DNA of 26,875 bases from Proteiniphilum sp. UBA5283 (GTDB lineage: Bacteria > Bacteroidota > Bacteroidia > Bacteroidales > Dysgonomonadaceae), in the NCBI GenBank assembly GCA_002408485.1, contig DHSP01000063.1:1-26875 (forward strand), read 5' to 3'. The position numbers and the translations under genes were made by a program. This document shows, piece by piece, positions 8,801 through 17,295 of the stretch; position 1 is the stretch's first letter, and every line of letters begins with the position of its first letter. Under the pieces are notes generated by a model that was not told where the DNA came from, did not search any database, and saw only the letters and a program-made list of their open reading frames with translations.

Positions 8801-9104
8801 ACCCCGTGCACTCTATAATGAAGGATACAATTTTCTGGGTTCTGATCGATTTGTAGAAGACGCATCTTTTGTGCGGCTTAAGACCTTATCACTGACATAC
8901 TCAGTTCCCAGGAAGTTCTCTAGGGGTTTGGGTTTCAACAATATGAATTTTTTTGTTACTGGATATGATCTGATAACCTGGACTAAGTATACTGGACAGG
9001 ATCCAGAAGTCTCCATCCCGAGCAAAGCGAACAGAATTGCTCAGGACAATGCCAATACACCTGCATCCATTAGGTTGTCTTGTGGAGTTAATCTGAATTT
9101 CTAA
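5850..9104 (+). CDS. SusC/RagA-type TonB-dependent outer-membrane transporter 1
   Basis: A 1084-residue outer-membrane barrel that imports oligosaccharides using TonB energy, partnered with the SusD protein encoded 15 bases downstream. The signal peptide ends near VLS (19-21). A carboxypeptidase-D-regulatory-like domain covers about 26-105. LDEVVVSAQ (111-119) is the conserved segment before the plug. The plug follows at about 140-265, including SIRIRGTNTLNASSDPLIVI (179-198) and IESIEVLKDVAATAIWGTQG (232-251), both strong SusC signatures. The rest is a beta-barrel ending in LNF, whose final Phe fits the barrel-assembly signal. Length and order match the family. The ligand is presumably a pectic oligosaccharide, by context only. 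Confidence 0.96.
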   Translation: MKFLKLSIIIILLLLAKDVLSQEQIVTGQVTEMINRKAEPMIGVNVNIMNAQNRSIGGVATDIEGYYRLRIPRGEGDITLVFSFIGMETQRIKYTGQKTLDVRMKSSEELLDEVVVSAQMVERNDMGISRKEMVSATQKIEMEDIVSQTPVVSVEEALQGRLGGVDIVMGGGDPGARSSIRIRGTNTLNASSDPLIVIDGIPYSTDISEDFDFSTANNEDLGALINIAPTDIESIEVLKDVAATAIWGTQGANGVLLITTKKGSSGKTNFSFSSKLTSRIEPKTIPMLNSSEYTALMQEAIWNSANYIGMSSPSNIYLRLLYDTPEIGFEPDWAYFNEFNQETDWLGEIRRNGLIWDNSFSMGGGGDRATYRLSMGYLTDKGTTIGTGLERLNTSLDINYQFSNKLKFGANVTYSQTDRDNHWASTVRTEAFRKMPNKSPYWIDKITGERTSQYFSYQTADFEGEFKGSSNYNPVAMANESFNKSLQGESKLTFRMDYKVAPGLNYSGWASINMRTLKNRKFLPQVVTGVVWTDKYANQSTDGSSDQMDLQTENKLIFIKNWERKHNLVATGVFRTSQSQKSSYTSTTSGNASSGLSDPIVGSTVEGIGSGDTEVRKISGIGLLNYTLMDRYVAQFTLTMEGNSAMGRSNRFGYFPTLGLSWNMQNEPFLANSKEWLDESKIRLSLGQSGRSPGGSSLYLGAFGSLGEYMDMSAVHPIRIQLDKLKWETSTEYNAGMDIGLFTNKLRFTFDYYQKHVSDLLQTDVDIPSSSGYASLKYFNSGELSNIGWEFRTDAVLYEKDDLRVSAYLNLNRNINKIIEIPSNMKQENYSFNNGNYATRVEEGLPLGSFFGYRYGGVYQNHESTYARDREGNIMNDVEGNPIIMKNGTATVYPGDAIYEDINHDGVINEYDIVYLGNFMPVVTAGSGISIRYKQLTLNAFFHGRLGQKIINATRIANESMYNKNNQSKAVLRRWRNEGDDTDIPRALYNEGYNFLGSDRFVEDASFVRLKTLSLTYSVPRKFSRGLGFNNMNFFVTGYDLITWTKYTGQDPEVSIPSKANRIAQDNANTPASIRLSCGVNLNF

Positions 9105-9119
9105 AAAGGAGCATAATTT

Positions 9120-10664
9120 ATGAAGAAAATAGTTTTTGTTCTAATCGTCACTACAACCTTGTTGTTTATCAGCTGCAATGATTGGTTGGATATTTTACCA
9201 AATAATGAACAGGTTACAGCTGATTATTGGAAAGCAAAAGAAGAAGTTGAAGCCGTAATTGCATCAGGTTACTTCTATTTACGTCAAACCACACCATTCC
9301 TTATTGATTGGGGTGAATTAAGAGGGGCATCTATCTTTTCTTATAATTCAACTGAAAAAGGGAAACTACAAGATTTCCAGATTATAGCCTCATCTCCTCT
9401 ATGTAGATGGGAACAGTTTTATAAAGTAATTAACATGGCTAATTCTGTGATCACTTTCGCCCCCGAAGTCCAAAATTTCGATGAGACGTATACCGTTCAG
9501 GCTATGAAGTCACATCAAACTGAAGCATATTTTTTAAGAGCGCTTTCCTATTTTTATCTGGTGCGAAATTTTAAAGAAGTACCTTTAATATTGGAATCTT
9601 ATGTGGATGATTCTGCTCCATTTTCCATAGCTAAATCAAAAGAAGAAGAGATTATACAACAAATAAAGGCAGATATCACAGCAGCACTGGATCTCAATGC
9701 AGCAAAGGAGTTTTTCGATAATGATGCATGGTATGGATCAAGTAAAGGCAGAGCAACCAAATGGGCATTATATGCTTTGATGGCTGATGTCTGTTTATGG
9801 TCAGAGGACTATGGTAACTGTATTATTTATGCTGATTACCTGATTGATTCAACTTCTCCAAAGAGACCTGCCTTTATGACCATACCTGAACACTGGTTTA
9901 GTATATTTAATCCAGGTAATTCCAATGAATCCATTTTTGAGTTGAACTGGAACTATTCGGTGTTCAATCAAACATCTTACTCCCCTAGTAATTATTTTAC
10001 TATTGCAACAAATGCATCATATCAATATACGCCTGCGATGGCTGAACGTTTAGTGAGTGAAGCGACAACGCTTTACGAAGAGGATAAAATTCCAGTTAGA
10101 AGTCACTTTGGCGCATACGTGACACTAGGAGAGGATGGATCCGAAAATCTGGCATATTGCATATGGAAATATAGTGGAACTGAAATTGATGATTTAACTG
10201 CTATAAGGGTGCAGCCAGATGCCAATTATATTATTTATAGAATGGCAGATGTGATGTTGATGAAAGCTGAAGCACTCATCTGGAAAGGAAGTAGTGGTTG
10301 GTCGGAAGCTTTGGAAATAATCAATCAAATCAGAAACCGCTCCAACCTTATAGATTTGGATATTTCCCTTAATGAGACAGATGAGTTGGAAATGCTGCAG
10401 TTTTTATTAAATGAAAGGGACATGGAGTTAGCAGCCGAAGGTAAGCGTTGGTACGATCTTTTACGCTTTGGCAAAAGTAATAATTTCAAATATAAGGACG
10501 ATTTTATCAATTTGATAGTAGAAAATAATTCATCGGCAAATACCAGTTGGCTTCGTTCAGTTTTGAAAAACGAAAATGCTTGGTATCTGCCTATTAGCGA
10601 TTCTGAATTGGAAACGAATGATTTATTGACTCAGAATCCTTATTACGATGTAACCCAAAAATAA
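9120..10664 (+). CDS. SusD/RagB-type surface glycan-binding lipoprotein 1
   Basis: A 514-residue lipoprotein (FISC, Cys19, then NDWLDILP) that forms the lid of the SusC1 transporter and binds glycan at the cell surface. The Cys-NDWLD start, the helical TPR-like body with TEAYFLRALSYFYLVRNFKE, and the C-terminal RDMELAAEGKRWYDLLRFGK (near residue 433) are standard SusD features. It begins 15 bases after susC1 and is followed after 7 bases by a FAS1 lipoprotein. The aromatic residues that would define ligand specificity cannot be identified from sequence alone. Confidence 0.95.
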   Translation: MKKIVFVLIVTTTLLFISCNDWLDILPNNEQVTADYWKAKEEVEAVIASGYFYLRQTTPFLIDWGELRGASIFSYNSTEKGKLQDFQIIASSPLCRWEQFYKVINMANSVITFAPEVQNFDETYTVQAMKSHQTEAYFLRALSYFYLVRNFKEVPLILESYVDDSAPFSIAKSKEEEIIQQIKADITAALDLNAAKEFFDNDAWYGSSKGRATKWALYALMADVCLWSEDYGNCIIYADYLIDSTSPKRPAFMTIPEHWFSIFNPGNSNESIFELNWNYSVFNQTSYSPSNYFTIATNASYQYTPAMAERLVSEATTLYEEDKIPVRSHFGAYVTLGEDGSENLAYCIWKYSGTEIDDLTAIRVQPDANYIIYRMADVMLMKAEALIWKGSSGWSEALEIINQIRNRSNLIDLDISLNETDELEMLQFLLNERDMELAAEGKRWYDLLRFGKSNNFKYKDDFINLIVENNSSANTSWLRSVLKNENAWYLPISDSELETNDLLTQNPYYDVTQK

Positions 10665-10671
10665 TCACAAT

Positions 10672-12468
10672 ATGAAACGAATATCTAAGCCATATACCCA
10701 CAAGAGTGTGATTAATAGCAGATCCTATATAACATCATTGATGGTTTATAACTTTAATCATCCGAAGCATTTTTTCAAAATATGTTGTCTGACTATCATC
10801 CTGTTTTATGCATGTGATGATCCGTATGAAAACTCAACATTTCAGGTATATAATGTCAATCCAGTTTCAACCTACCTTGAAACTCGTTCCGACGAATTTT
10901 CAGAATGGATTGAAATTTTAAAGTACGCTGACCTTTTCAATGCCATTAATCAAGCTACTGAGGTCTTTACAGTATTTGTACCTGGCAATGGTGCTGTTGA
11001 GGAGTTTTACAAGAAACGCGGAATTAGCTCAATTAAGGATTTAAGTAAAGAGTATGCGATCAATCTGGCTAAATACCATATCATTCATGACTCTGTTGGA
11101 ATTGATCGCTTTATTAAAGGAGGCAGACTTGAAGAGAAAACGTTATCCGATGATTTTCTGACTGTAACTTTTGATGATTCATCAGGAGACGGAGGATTTA
11201 ACTCCGTCTACATTAATGAAGAAGCACAGGTATCGGAGTTTGCAACTCCAGTTTCCAATGGTTATGTTTACGTGATTAATAGTGTACTCAGTCCTTTAAT
11301 TGAGTCAGTTTATGATAGAGTTGTAGAAAATGGTAATTATTCCATATTCAAGGGAGCCTTGGATATGACTAGTTGGGGTGATAGTCTGCGGATTATTTAT
11401 GACGAAATCAAGCAACCCAATGGCTCTTTATTGAAGCAAAAAAGAGACTACACAGTGTTGGCAGTGACAGATGAGATCTATAGCAATAATGGTATCACGT
11501 CTGTGAATGATTTGGTTACATTGTTAGAAGCGGGGGATAATTTTAAAGAACCTGAAAATCAATTAAATAAATATATTGCTTACCACATTATGGCTGGTAA
11601 TTATCCTCTTTTTAATCTTTACAGTTTTGATGGGATTGATCAAAAAAAATTATGGGGGACAAAATCAGAATCTGTGCTTGAGATCTCACTGGAAGATGAT
11701 GGTATTTATTATATTAACTTTGGAGGAGGCGGGAACGTCAAGGCAAGTTTCGTTGAATCATTTTCCAATATATATGCAAAAAATGGGGTTCTACATCAGG
11801 TAGACGGATATCTGCCGGTTTGGCAGTCTGAGATTCCCGTAAATGTACTTTGGGATTTCTGTAACCATCCTGATATAGCAGCCTATATTGCTTCGAAAGG
11901 AACAACAGGGCAGGTTTATCAGACAGCACACGCAAGTACCGAATATAGGACGGCTATTACGACACTTCCCATTTTTAAAGTACAGATTCTAAACACTCCA
12001 GGTGCACCACTTTCTTCGTTTAATAATGTTGATTACTTCACGGCGAAAGCTAGTAATAGCTTTGCAAATGCGATGTATAAGGACTTTATGATTTTAAGTC
12101 TGGGTTACTTGGGGTCAATTGAGATGAAAACACCATTGTTGATCGCAGGGAAATATAAGGTAACATTGCAGTTCGGTTATGCCTCCTCAATGGATTTTAT
12201 GAGGAAAATGTCCGGCGGCAGCAATGGTGGGGGAATGCGATTTTCTTTTGATGGAGAACATGTAACTGATTTCTCTCCAATTGCATCGGTGCCATCAAAT
12301 ACACTAAATGTATATCAATATGTAGTTTATGAAGATCTTGAGCTGAGTAAAACAGGTGTATATGATTTTAAGATTGTGATCTCCGATCCAAGCGCCAGCA
12401 CAAATAAAAGTTTTCGCTTAATGTTAGATTATTTACAGTTTGAACCAATAATTGAGGAAATCCAATGA
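10672..12468 (+). CDS. Fasciclin (FAS1) lipoprotein B with C-terminal beta-sandwich
   Basis: 598 residues from ATG 10672, which lies 7 bases after susD1 and has an A-rich upstream region. ATG 10741 (codon 24) is a serious alternative, because it gives a normal 25-residue lipoprotein signal ending LFYAC (Cys48 in the long form, followed by DDPYE). Two FAS1-like domains follow: the first at about 66-212, with VFTVFVPGNGAVEEFY (98-113), and the second at about 213-385, opening with NYSIF (222-226). Residues about 400-598 are a beta-rich module containing GKYKVTLQFGY, MRFSFDGEHV and FRLMLDYLQFEP. This resembles carbohydrate-binding beta-sandwiches of the CBM6/35 type. From memory, Bacteroidetes FAS1 proteins carry such a C-terminal domain of unknown function. 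Probable role: surface accessory to the SusCD system, possibly glycan-binding. It overlaps the next gene by 4 bases. Confidence 0.78.
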   Translation: MKRISKPYTHKSVINSRSYITSLMVYNFNHPKHFFKICCLTIILFYACDDPYENSTFQVYNVNPVSTYLETRSDEFSEWIEILKYADLFNAINQATEVFTVFVPGNGAVEEFYKKRGISSIKDLSKEYAINLAKYHIIHDSVGIDRFIKGGRLEEKTLSDDFLTVTFDDSSGDGGFNSVYINEEAQVSEFATPVSNGYVYVINSVLSPLIESVYDRVVENGNYSIFKGALDMTSWGDSLRIIYDEIKQPNGSLLKQKRDYTVLAVTDEIYSNNGITSVNDLVTLLEAGDNFKEPENQLNKYIAYHIMAGNYPLFNLYSFDGIDQKKLWGTKSESVLEISLEDDGIYYINFGGGGNVKASFVESFSNIYAKNGVLHQVDGYLPVWQSEIPVNVLWDFCNHPDIAAYIASKGTTGQVYQTAHASTEYRTAITTLPIFKVQILNTPGAPLSSFNNVDYFTAKASNSFANAMYKDFMILSLGYLGSIEMKTPLLIAGKYKVTLQFGYASSMDFMRKMSGGSNGGGMRFSFDGEHVTDFSPIASVPSNTLNVYQYVVYEDLELSKTGVYDFKIVISDPSASTNKSFRLMLDYLQFEPIIEEIQ

Positions 12469-14123
12469 AAACAATAAATTATTTTCTCGTTTTAATACTT
12501 ATAGTTGCAGGTTTTATCTCCTGTAACGGCGGGTGGGATGCACATTACAATTCGCAGGATAATAATGTGAACAATGAAAATGTCACCATAGTCAATTCCA
12601 ATGCAGTTGACTATTTGAAATCTGAATCAGCTTATAGTTCTATGTTTGGGCTGTTTCAGGAAACAGGTGTGATTGAGCACATGCAGGGTAGAGACCAGCT
12701 TTTTACAATTATGGTTGTAAACAACAATGCTATCAATTCCGGAGTTGAAGGTAATGAAGATAAGGTATACCTTGCTAAATCACATATTTCTGATGTGGCT
12801 TTATCCCCGGAAAATTTGTCTGATGGTCAGCGATTGTTTATGTGGACAGGCAAAGCAGTGAATATTATAAAAGAAAAGGGCTTAAATGGAGCGTATCGGA
12901 TTCAATTCAACAATGCCAAGGTGACAAAGGTGATAAAAACGAACGATGCCTATATTTATGAGATTGACATCTTCATCATTGCGCCGAAATCTTTGTATGA
13001 AATTCTTGAAAGCTTGGGGGATAATTATTCAATTTTCAGGGAAATGGTGTTTTCCAGAAATCAAAGGGAATTCGACAGGGATGCGAGTATACCGATTGGT
13101 GTAGATAATACTGGTAGTACTGTATATGACAGTGTCTTTATCACAACAAATCCCTATTTCACAGCACATAATTTCGACATCATGTCAGAATCACTTACCG
13201 CTACCATGTTGCTACCATCTAATGAGGTGGTAAATAATGCACTTTACACGGCAAAAGAGAGCTTAAGTACATGGGGATTAACCAGGAATGATACGATACT
13301 TGAAAACTGGATATTTGAATCAGCATTTTTCAATCAACAGTATCAGAAGCAGGATTTTATCGATAATGAAGATTTAACATCTGTATTTGGAAAACAATGG
13401 CGTACAACCGTTCAGCAGGTTAACTTGGACAATCCTGTACAGATGAGTAATGGGGTGGCCTATTATGTTGAGTCAATGAAAATACCGACCAATGTGCTCA
13501 TCTATAGAATTAAAGACTATTATAAGTGGTATGAATTTCTAACAGAAAGTGACAAACAGAAATACTTTGCTTCAACTAACTTGGTGTTTGATAAAGTTGT
13601 GACCGAAGTTGCTGGTTGGTCTGGATGGCCTGCTGCTGGTTTTCCGTTAGTTGAGAATCGGGTTCTCTATTTTAATCTGGAAAATACAGAAGTACAAGAG
13701 TATACTTTGAATTTTGTACCTTTTAAGTTTTGGTCTAACGAGGATGGTTCCTATACCGCCTCATCATATTTGATACCTCCGGGTGAATATGATTTGTGCT
13801 TAGGTTTTAAGCAGAAACTTGGACACGATTTGGAGATCTCATTCAATGGTGAGCTAATCAGAACGATTACTAACACTGAACTAACCTCTACAACTTATCA
13901 CTACGACCGAGGTGGGCAAGGATATCCAGAGGGTTATGATTTAAGCAAAGCTACTGATAAGAAAAAAGGTAACTATGACCGTGATGGGGGTCGGGTTGGT
14001 GTTGTCATGATTGAAGGTAATGAAGCCGTTCCCGTTGAAATTTCAATTCATGGGAAGAATGTGACCAATAATAGAACAATTCTACACCACTGGTGCTTAC
14101 GTCCAACCAAGAACTGTTATTAA
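12465..14123 (+). CDS. Fasciclin-like (FAS1) lipoprotein C
   Basis: 552 residues, starting in an ATGA overlap with the previous stop, so the two are probably translationally coupled. The lipobox is GFISC (Cys20), followed by NGGWDAHYN. The first FAS1-like region is weak, with LFTIMVVNNNAI (about 79-90). The second opens with NYSIF (187-191) and has LTATMLLPSNEVV (about 243-256). From about residue 400 a beta-rich region (PPGEYDLCLGFKQ, LEISFNGELI, NRTILHHWCLRP) follows the same plan as the C-terminal module of lipoprotein B. There are no recognisable catalytic residues. It sits directly before susC2, mirroring FAS1-A before susC1, and is likely a surface accessory protein. The family call is a little less sure than for A because the first domain is divergent. 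Confidence 0.72.
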   Translation: MKTINYFLVLILIVAGFISCNGGWDAHYNSQDNNVNNENVTIVNSNAVDYLKSESAYSSMFGLFQETGVIEHMQGRDQLFTIMVVNNNAINSGVEGNEDKVYLAKSHISDVALSPENLSDGQRLFMWTGKAVNIIKEKGLNGAYRIQFNNAKVTKVIKTNDAYIYEIDIFIIAPKSLYEILESLGDNYSIFREMVFSRNQREFDRDASIPIGVDNTGSTVYDSVFITTNPYFTAHNFDIMSESLTATMLLPSNEVVNNALYTAKESLSTWGLTRNDTILENWIFESAFFNQQYQKQDFIDNEDLTSVFGKQWRTTVQQVNLDNPVQMSNGVAYYVESMKIPTNVLIYRIKDYYKWYEFLTESDKQKYFASTNLVFDKVVTEVAGWSGWPAAGFPLVENRVLYFNLENTEVQEYTLNFVPFKFWSNEDGSYTASSYLIPPGEYDLCLGFKQKLGHDLEISFNGELIRTITNTELTSTTYHYDRGGQGYPEGYDLSKATDKKKGNYDRDGGRVGVVMIEGNEAVPVEISIHGKNVTNNRTILHHWCLRPTKNCY

Positions 14124-14143
14124 TATTTTTGATCAAGAGGAAC

Positions 14144-17100
14144 ATGAAAAGAATAAATAGAATATCAGTAATTGTTGTAACGCTTATATTTTCAATTATT
14201 TTTTCGATTCTAGGACAGGATAAGCGAACAATCAGCGGAAGAGTTATCTCTTCACAGAATGAACCAATTGAAGGTGCTATTGTCACAATCTCTCAGGTGG
14301 AGAACGTGAGCACATTCCAGGATGGGACTTTCACTCTTTCGTATAGAGGAAACGAGTCGACACAAATATCTGTGTGGTCACCAGGATATTATTCAGTTAG
14401 TCAACCAATAAATGGAAGGGAGCAGGTTACCATTATGATGATTCGAGAAGATCAATATAAGTATAATGAATCTCTTTTGTCACCTTTTCAAATTGAAGGT
14501 GTTGATCAGCACACTACTTCCACAATGAATATTTCAAATAAAGACTTCAAGGTAGGTAGTATGAAAGTTGATAGGGCATTGTCGGGGCAAGTGCCTGGCT
14601 TACAGGTGATCCAGAGTAGTGGTATGCCTGGTGAGGGGAGCTACCTGAATATCAGGGGTATCCGATCTCTCATTAGTGAAAATGCTCCGCTGATTGTGAT
14701 AAACGGTGTGCCGTATTTACCTGATCAGAAAGAGTCACAGCTGATTAATGGTTTTTCCAGAAATATTTTTCAGGCGTTTAATATCGAAAATATACAGAAT
14801 ATAACTGTTCTTAAAGGAGCTACTACTTCACTCTACGGTTCAATGGGGTCGAATGGAGTGATTCTGATTGAGACAGATGAAGCCAACTCAACTGACCTGG
14901 AAACAAAAATTAGCTATTATGGTCAATATGGGGTGAGCTGGAACAACCAACGACTACCCTTACTTCAGGGAATAGAATACAAGTCCTATCTATCTGATGT
15001 GGGGATGACCTATTATGATAATATGATGGAATTTTTGAATGATTTTCAGTTTTTGAGTGATCCAAATAACAGATTTCACTACCTGTATAACAATTCTACT
15101 GATTGGCAAAGTGAAATTTATAGGAACGGATTTATTTCTGACAATATGTTTAAGGTAGAAGGAGGTGATGCCATTGCAAAATACAACCTCTCATTAGGAT
15201 ATATGAGCGAAAATGGAACCTTGCACAACACTTCATCACAACGCTACCATACATTGTTAAATACGAATGTTTTGATCAGTCCGCAGATGGAACTATCTGC
15301 GACCTTTGGCTTAGCATTTCTAAATGGAAAATTTCAGGATCAGGGTATGATTAATCAGACAAACCCTGTTCTGGCAGCATATGCAAAATCACCTGTACTA
15401 AGTCCATATGAACATGATATTGACGGAAATGTTCTGTCTTCTTATTCATCTTATCACTTTGGGAGATTAGAGAATATGGATTTTGCAATGAGTAATCCAT
15501 TGGCTATTACCCAAACATTGGATATACGTAGCCGCCAATACGATATCAATATAAAGGCAACACTGGGCTATAAAATCAGACCCAATCTTACTCTTACAGG
15601 ATCAATGGGATTCTTTTATAATTACAACAAGGAGAGTAAGTTTGTTCCGGGATTAAATGATCAGGCAATACTTCCATTTTATGATCAGTTTGGGGAAGCG
15701 CAGAATACAGTTAAAGTCGGAATTGCCGAAACACGTAATCATTATTATGACCTGAATCTTCGGTATAACAATAGATGGAGTGGAGGACATGTGTTGAACT
15801 TACTGGCAGGATCACAGGCGATCGTATCTATGAATGAATATGATCTTGGAAGCGGACGAAATACGGCTAGTGATTTCTATCAAACTTTGAATAATACACA
15901 GTCAATTGGACGTTTTTTCACAGGTTATCTGGAAAAATGGAATTGGATGAATCTTTATGGACATGCCAATTACACCTACAATCAAAAGCTTTCTGCCTCT
16001 GTCAATATGTCTCTTGACGGTGCTTCTTCTGTAGGGGCGTATGGGAATCATTTTTCGGCATATCCTTCTGTAGGAGTAACATGGCTAGGAAAAGGCTGGT
16101 TGCCCATCTCTAACTCCACATATGTTAACCTGTTGAATGTGAGAGCTGAATGTGGATTGACCGGAAATAGCCGATTCTCCTCTAAGTTCGGCAAATTCTA
16201 TTATTCAAATTTACCTTATCAGAACATCTCTGGTATTGTACGAGGGAATATCTCAAATACAAAATTAAAACCAGAAAATAATGTCCAACTGAATGTGGGG
16301 ATTGACACCAGACTTTTTTCAAATAGATTAGATATTTCTCTAGATTTATATCACAACCGAACGAAAGATGTTATCTTTGCATTACCACAGTCATCGGTTT
16401 TTGGTACAGCCAGGTATTATGACAACTTAGGGGAAATAGAGAATAAGGGAATAGAGTTATCTTTTCAAGCATCACCTGTACGAACACCCAGTTTTGAGTG
16501 GATCGTTGGTGGTAATATCGCCCTTAATAATAACAAAGTCGTCTCACTTGGTGGTTATGATCACTTGATCACTGAATTCAGTGATGGAGCACAAATGGTT
16601 ACCAAAGCTGGAGAGTCACCATATCAATTTTATGGTTTTCGTGCATTGGGAGTCTTCTCCACTCAAAATGAAGCAGAATCAGCAAATCTTAAAAATAAGA
16701 AAGGTCACAGTTTTCTAGCAGGTGACATTCATTTTGAAGATATAAATGGAGATCATATTATTGATGATAGGGATAGAGTGCTTTTAGGAGATCCTGCTCC
16801 AAAATATTTCGGAGGATTCTATACAAGGGTCAGCTATAATTCATTTGCTCTTACAGCTGAATTTACTTATTCAAAAGGGAATCAAGCCTACAATGTAGTG
16901 AGAAGAAATTTGGAGTCTCTTTCTAGTTTTGGTAATCAGAGTACTGCTGTTATGAACAGATGGAACCTGGAGGGACAGATAACCGATATTCCCCGCGCAC
17001 AATGGAATGATCCTTTAGGGAACAGCTCTTTTTCGTCTCGATGGATTGAGGATGCATCTTATATCAGAATGAAGAATATTACTTTTAGTTATGATTTTGA

Positions 17101-17290
17101 AAAAAGAATATTGAATTTCATTCGTTCTGGAAAACTTTACGTGTCAGGGGAAAATTTACTTACAATGACCAATTATTTAGGTCTGGACCCTGAGTTTTCC
17201 TATTCTCAGTCATCTAATATCCAAGGTTTCGATCTTGCGAAATTAATTCAACCAAGAGTGATCAAGTTCGGTGTAAATCTTCAATTCTAA
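14144..17290 (+). CDS. SusC/RagA-type TonB-dependent outer-membrane transporter 2
   Basis: 1048 residues from ATG 14144, which has AAGAGG at 14135-14140. An in-frame GTG at 14093 would overlap the previous gene and spoil the signal peptide. The signal ends near ILG (22-24), followed by QDKRTISGRV and a short regulatory-like domain to about residue 100. The plug carries SGQVPGLQVIQSSG (147-160), YLNIRGIRS (167-175), APLIVINGVPY (181-191) and ITVLKGATTSLYGSMGSNGV (220-239), all SusC hallmarks. The barrel ends in LQF. The usual D-EVVV segment before the plug is missing; LLSPFQIEG (111-119) stands there instead. It is paired with the SusD gene 5 bases downstream and is presumably a second uptake system for a different product of the same polymer. 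Confidence 0.95.
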   Translation: MKRINRISVIVVTLIFSIIFSILGQDKRTISGRVISSQNEPIEGAIVTISQVENVSTFQDGTFTLSYRGNESTQISVWSPGYYSVSQPINGREQVTIMMIREDQYKYNESLLSPFQIEGVDQHTTSTMNISNKDFKVGSMKVDRALSGQVPGLQVIQSSGMPGEGSYLNIRGIRSLISENAPLIVINGVPYLPDQKESQLINGFSRNIFQAFNIENIQNITVLKGATTSLYGSMGSNGVILIETDEANSTDLETKISYYGQYGVSWNNQRLPLLQGIEYKSYLSDVGMTYYDNMMEFLNDFQFLSDPNNRFHYLYNNSTDWQSEIYRNGFISDNMFKVEGGDAIAKYNLSLGYMSENGTLHNTSSQRYHTLLNTNVLISPQMELSATFGLAFLNGKFQDQGMINQTNPVLAAYAKSPVLSPYEHDIDGNVLSSYSSYHFGRLENMDFAMSNPLAITQTLDIRSRQYDINIKATLGYKIRPNLTLTGSMGFFYNYNKESKFVPGLNDQAILPFYDQFGEAQNTVKVGIAETRNHYYDLNLRYNNRWSGGHVLNLLAGSQAIVSMNEYDLGSGRNTASDFYQTLNNTQSIGRFFTGYLEKWNWMNLYGHANYTYNQKLSASVNMSLDGASSVGAYGNHFSAYPSVGVTWLGKGWLPISNSTYVNLLNVRAECGLTGNSRFSSKFGKFYYSNLPYQNISGIVRGNISNTKLKPENNVQLNVGIDTRLFSNRLDISLDLYHNRTKDVIFALPQSSVFGTARYYDNLGEIENKGIELSFQASPVRTPSFEWIVGGNIALNNNKVVSLGGYDHLITEFSDGAQMVTKAGESPYQFYGFRALGVFSTQNEAESANLKNKKGHSFLAGDIHFEDINGDHIIDDRDRVLLGDPAPKYFGGFYTRVSYNSFALTAEFTYSKGNQAYNVVRRNLESLSSFGNQSTAVMNRWNLEGQITDIPRAQWNDPLGNSSFSSRWIEDASYIRMKNITFSYDFEKRILNFIRSGKLYVSGENLLTMTNYLGLDPEFSYSQSSNIQGFDLAKLIQPRVIKFGVNLQF

Positions 17291-17295
17291 ATAAA

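Noticed and set aside
14093..14143. GTG start extending SusC2 into the end of FAS1-C
   Set aside because: It would put 17 residues in front of a normal signal peptide. ATG 14144 has AAGAGG just upstream.
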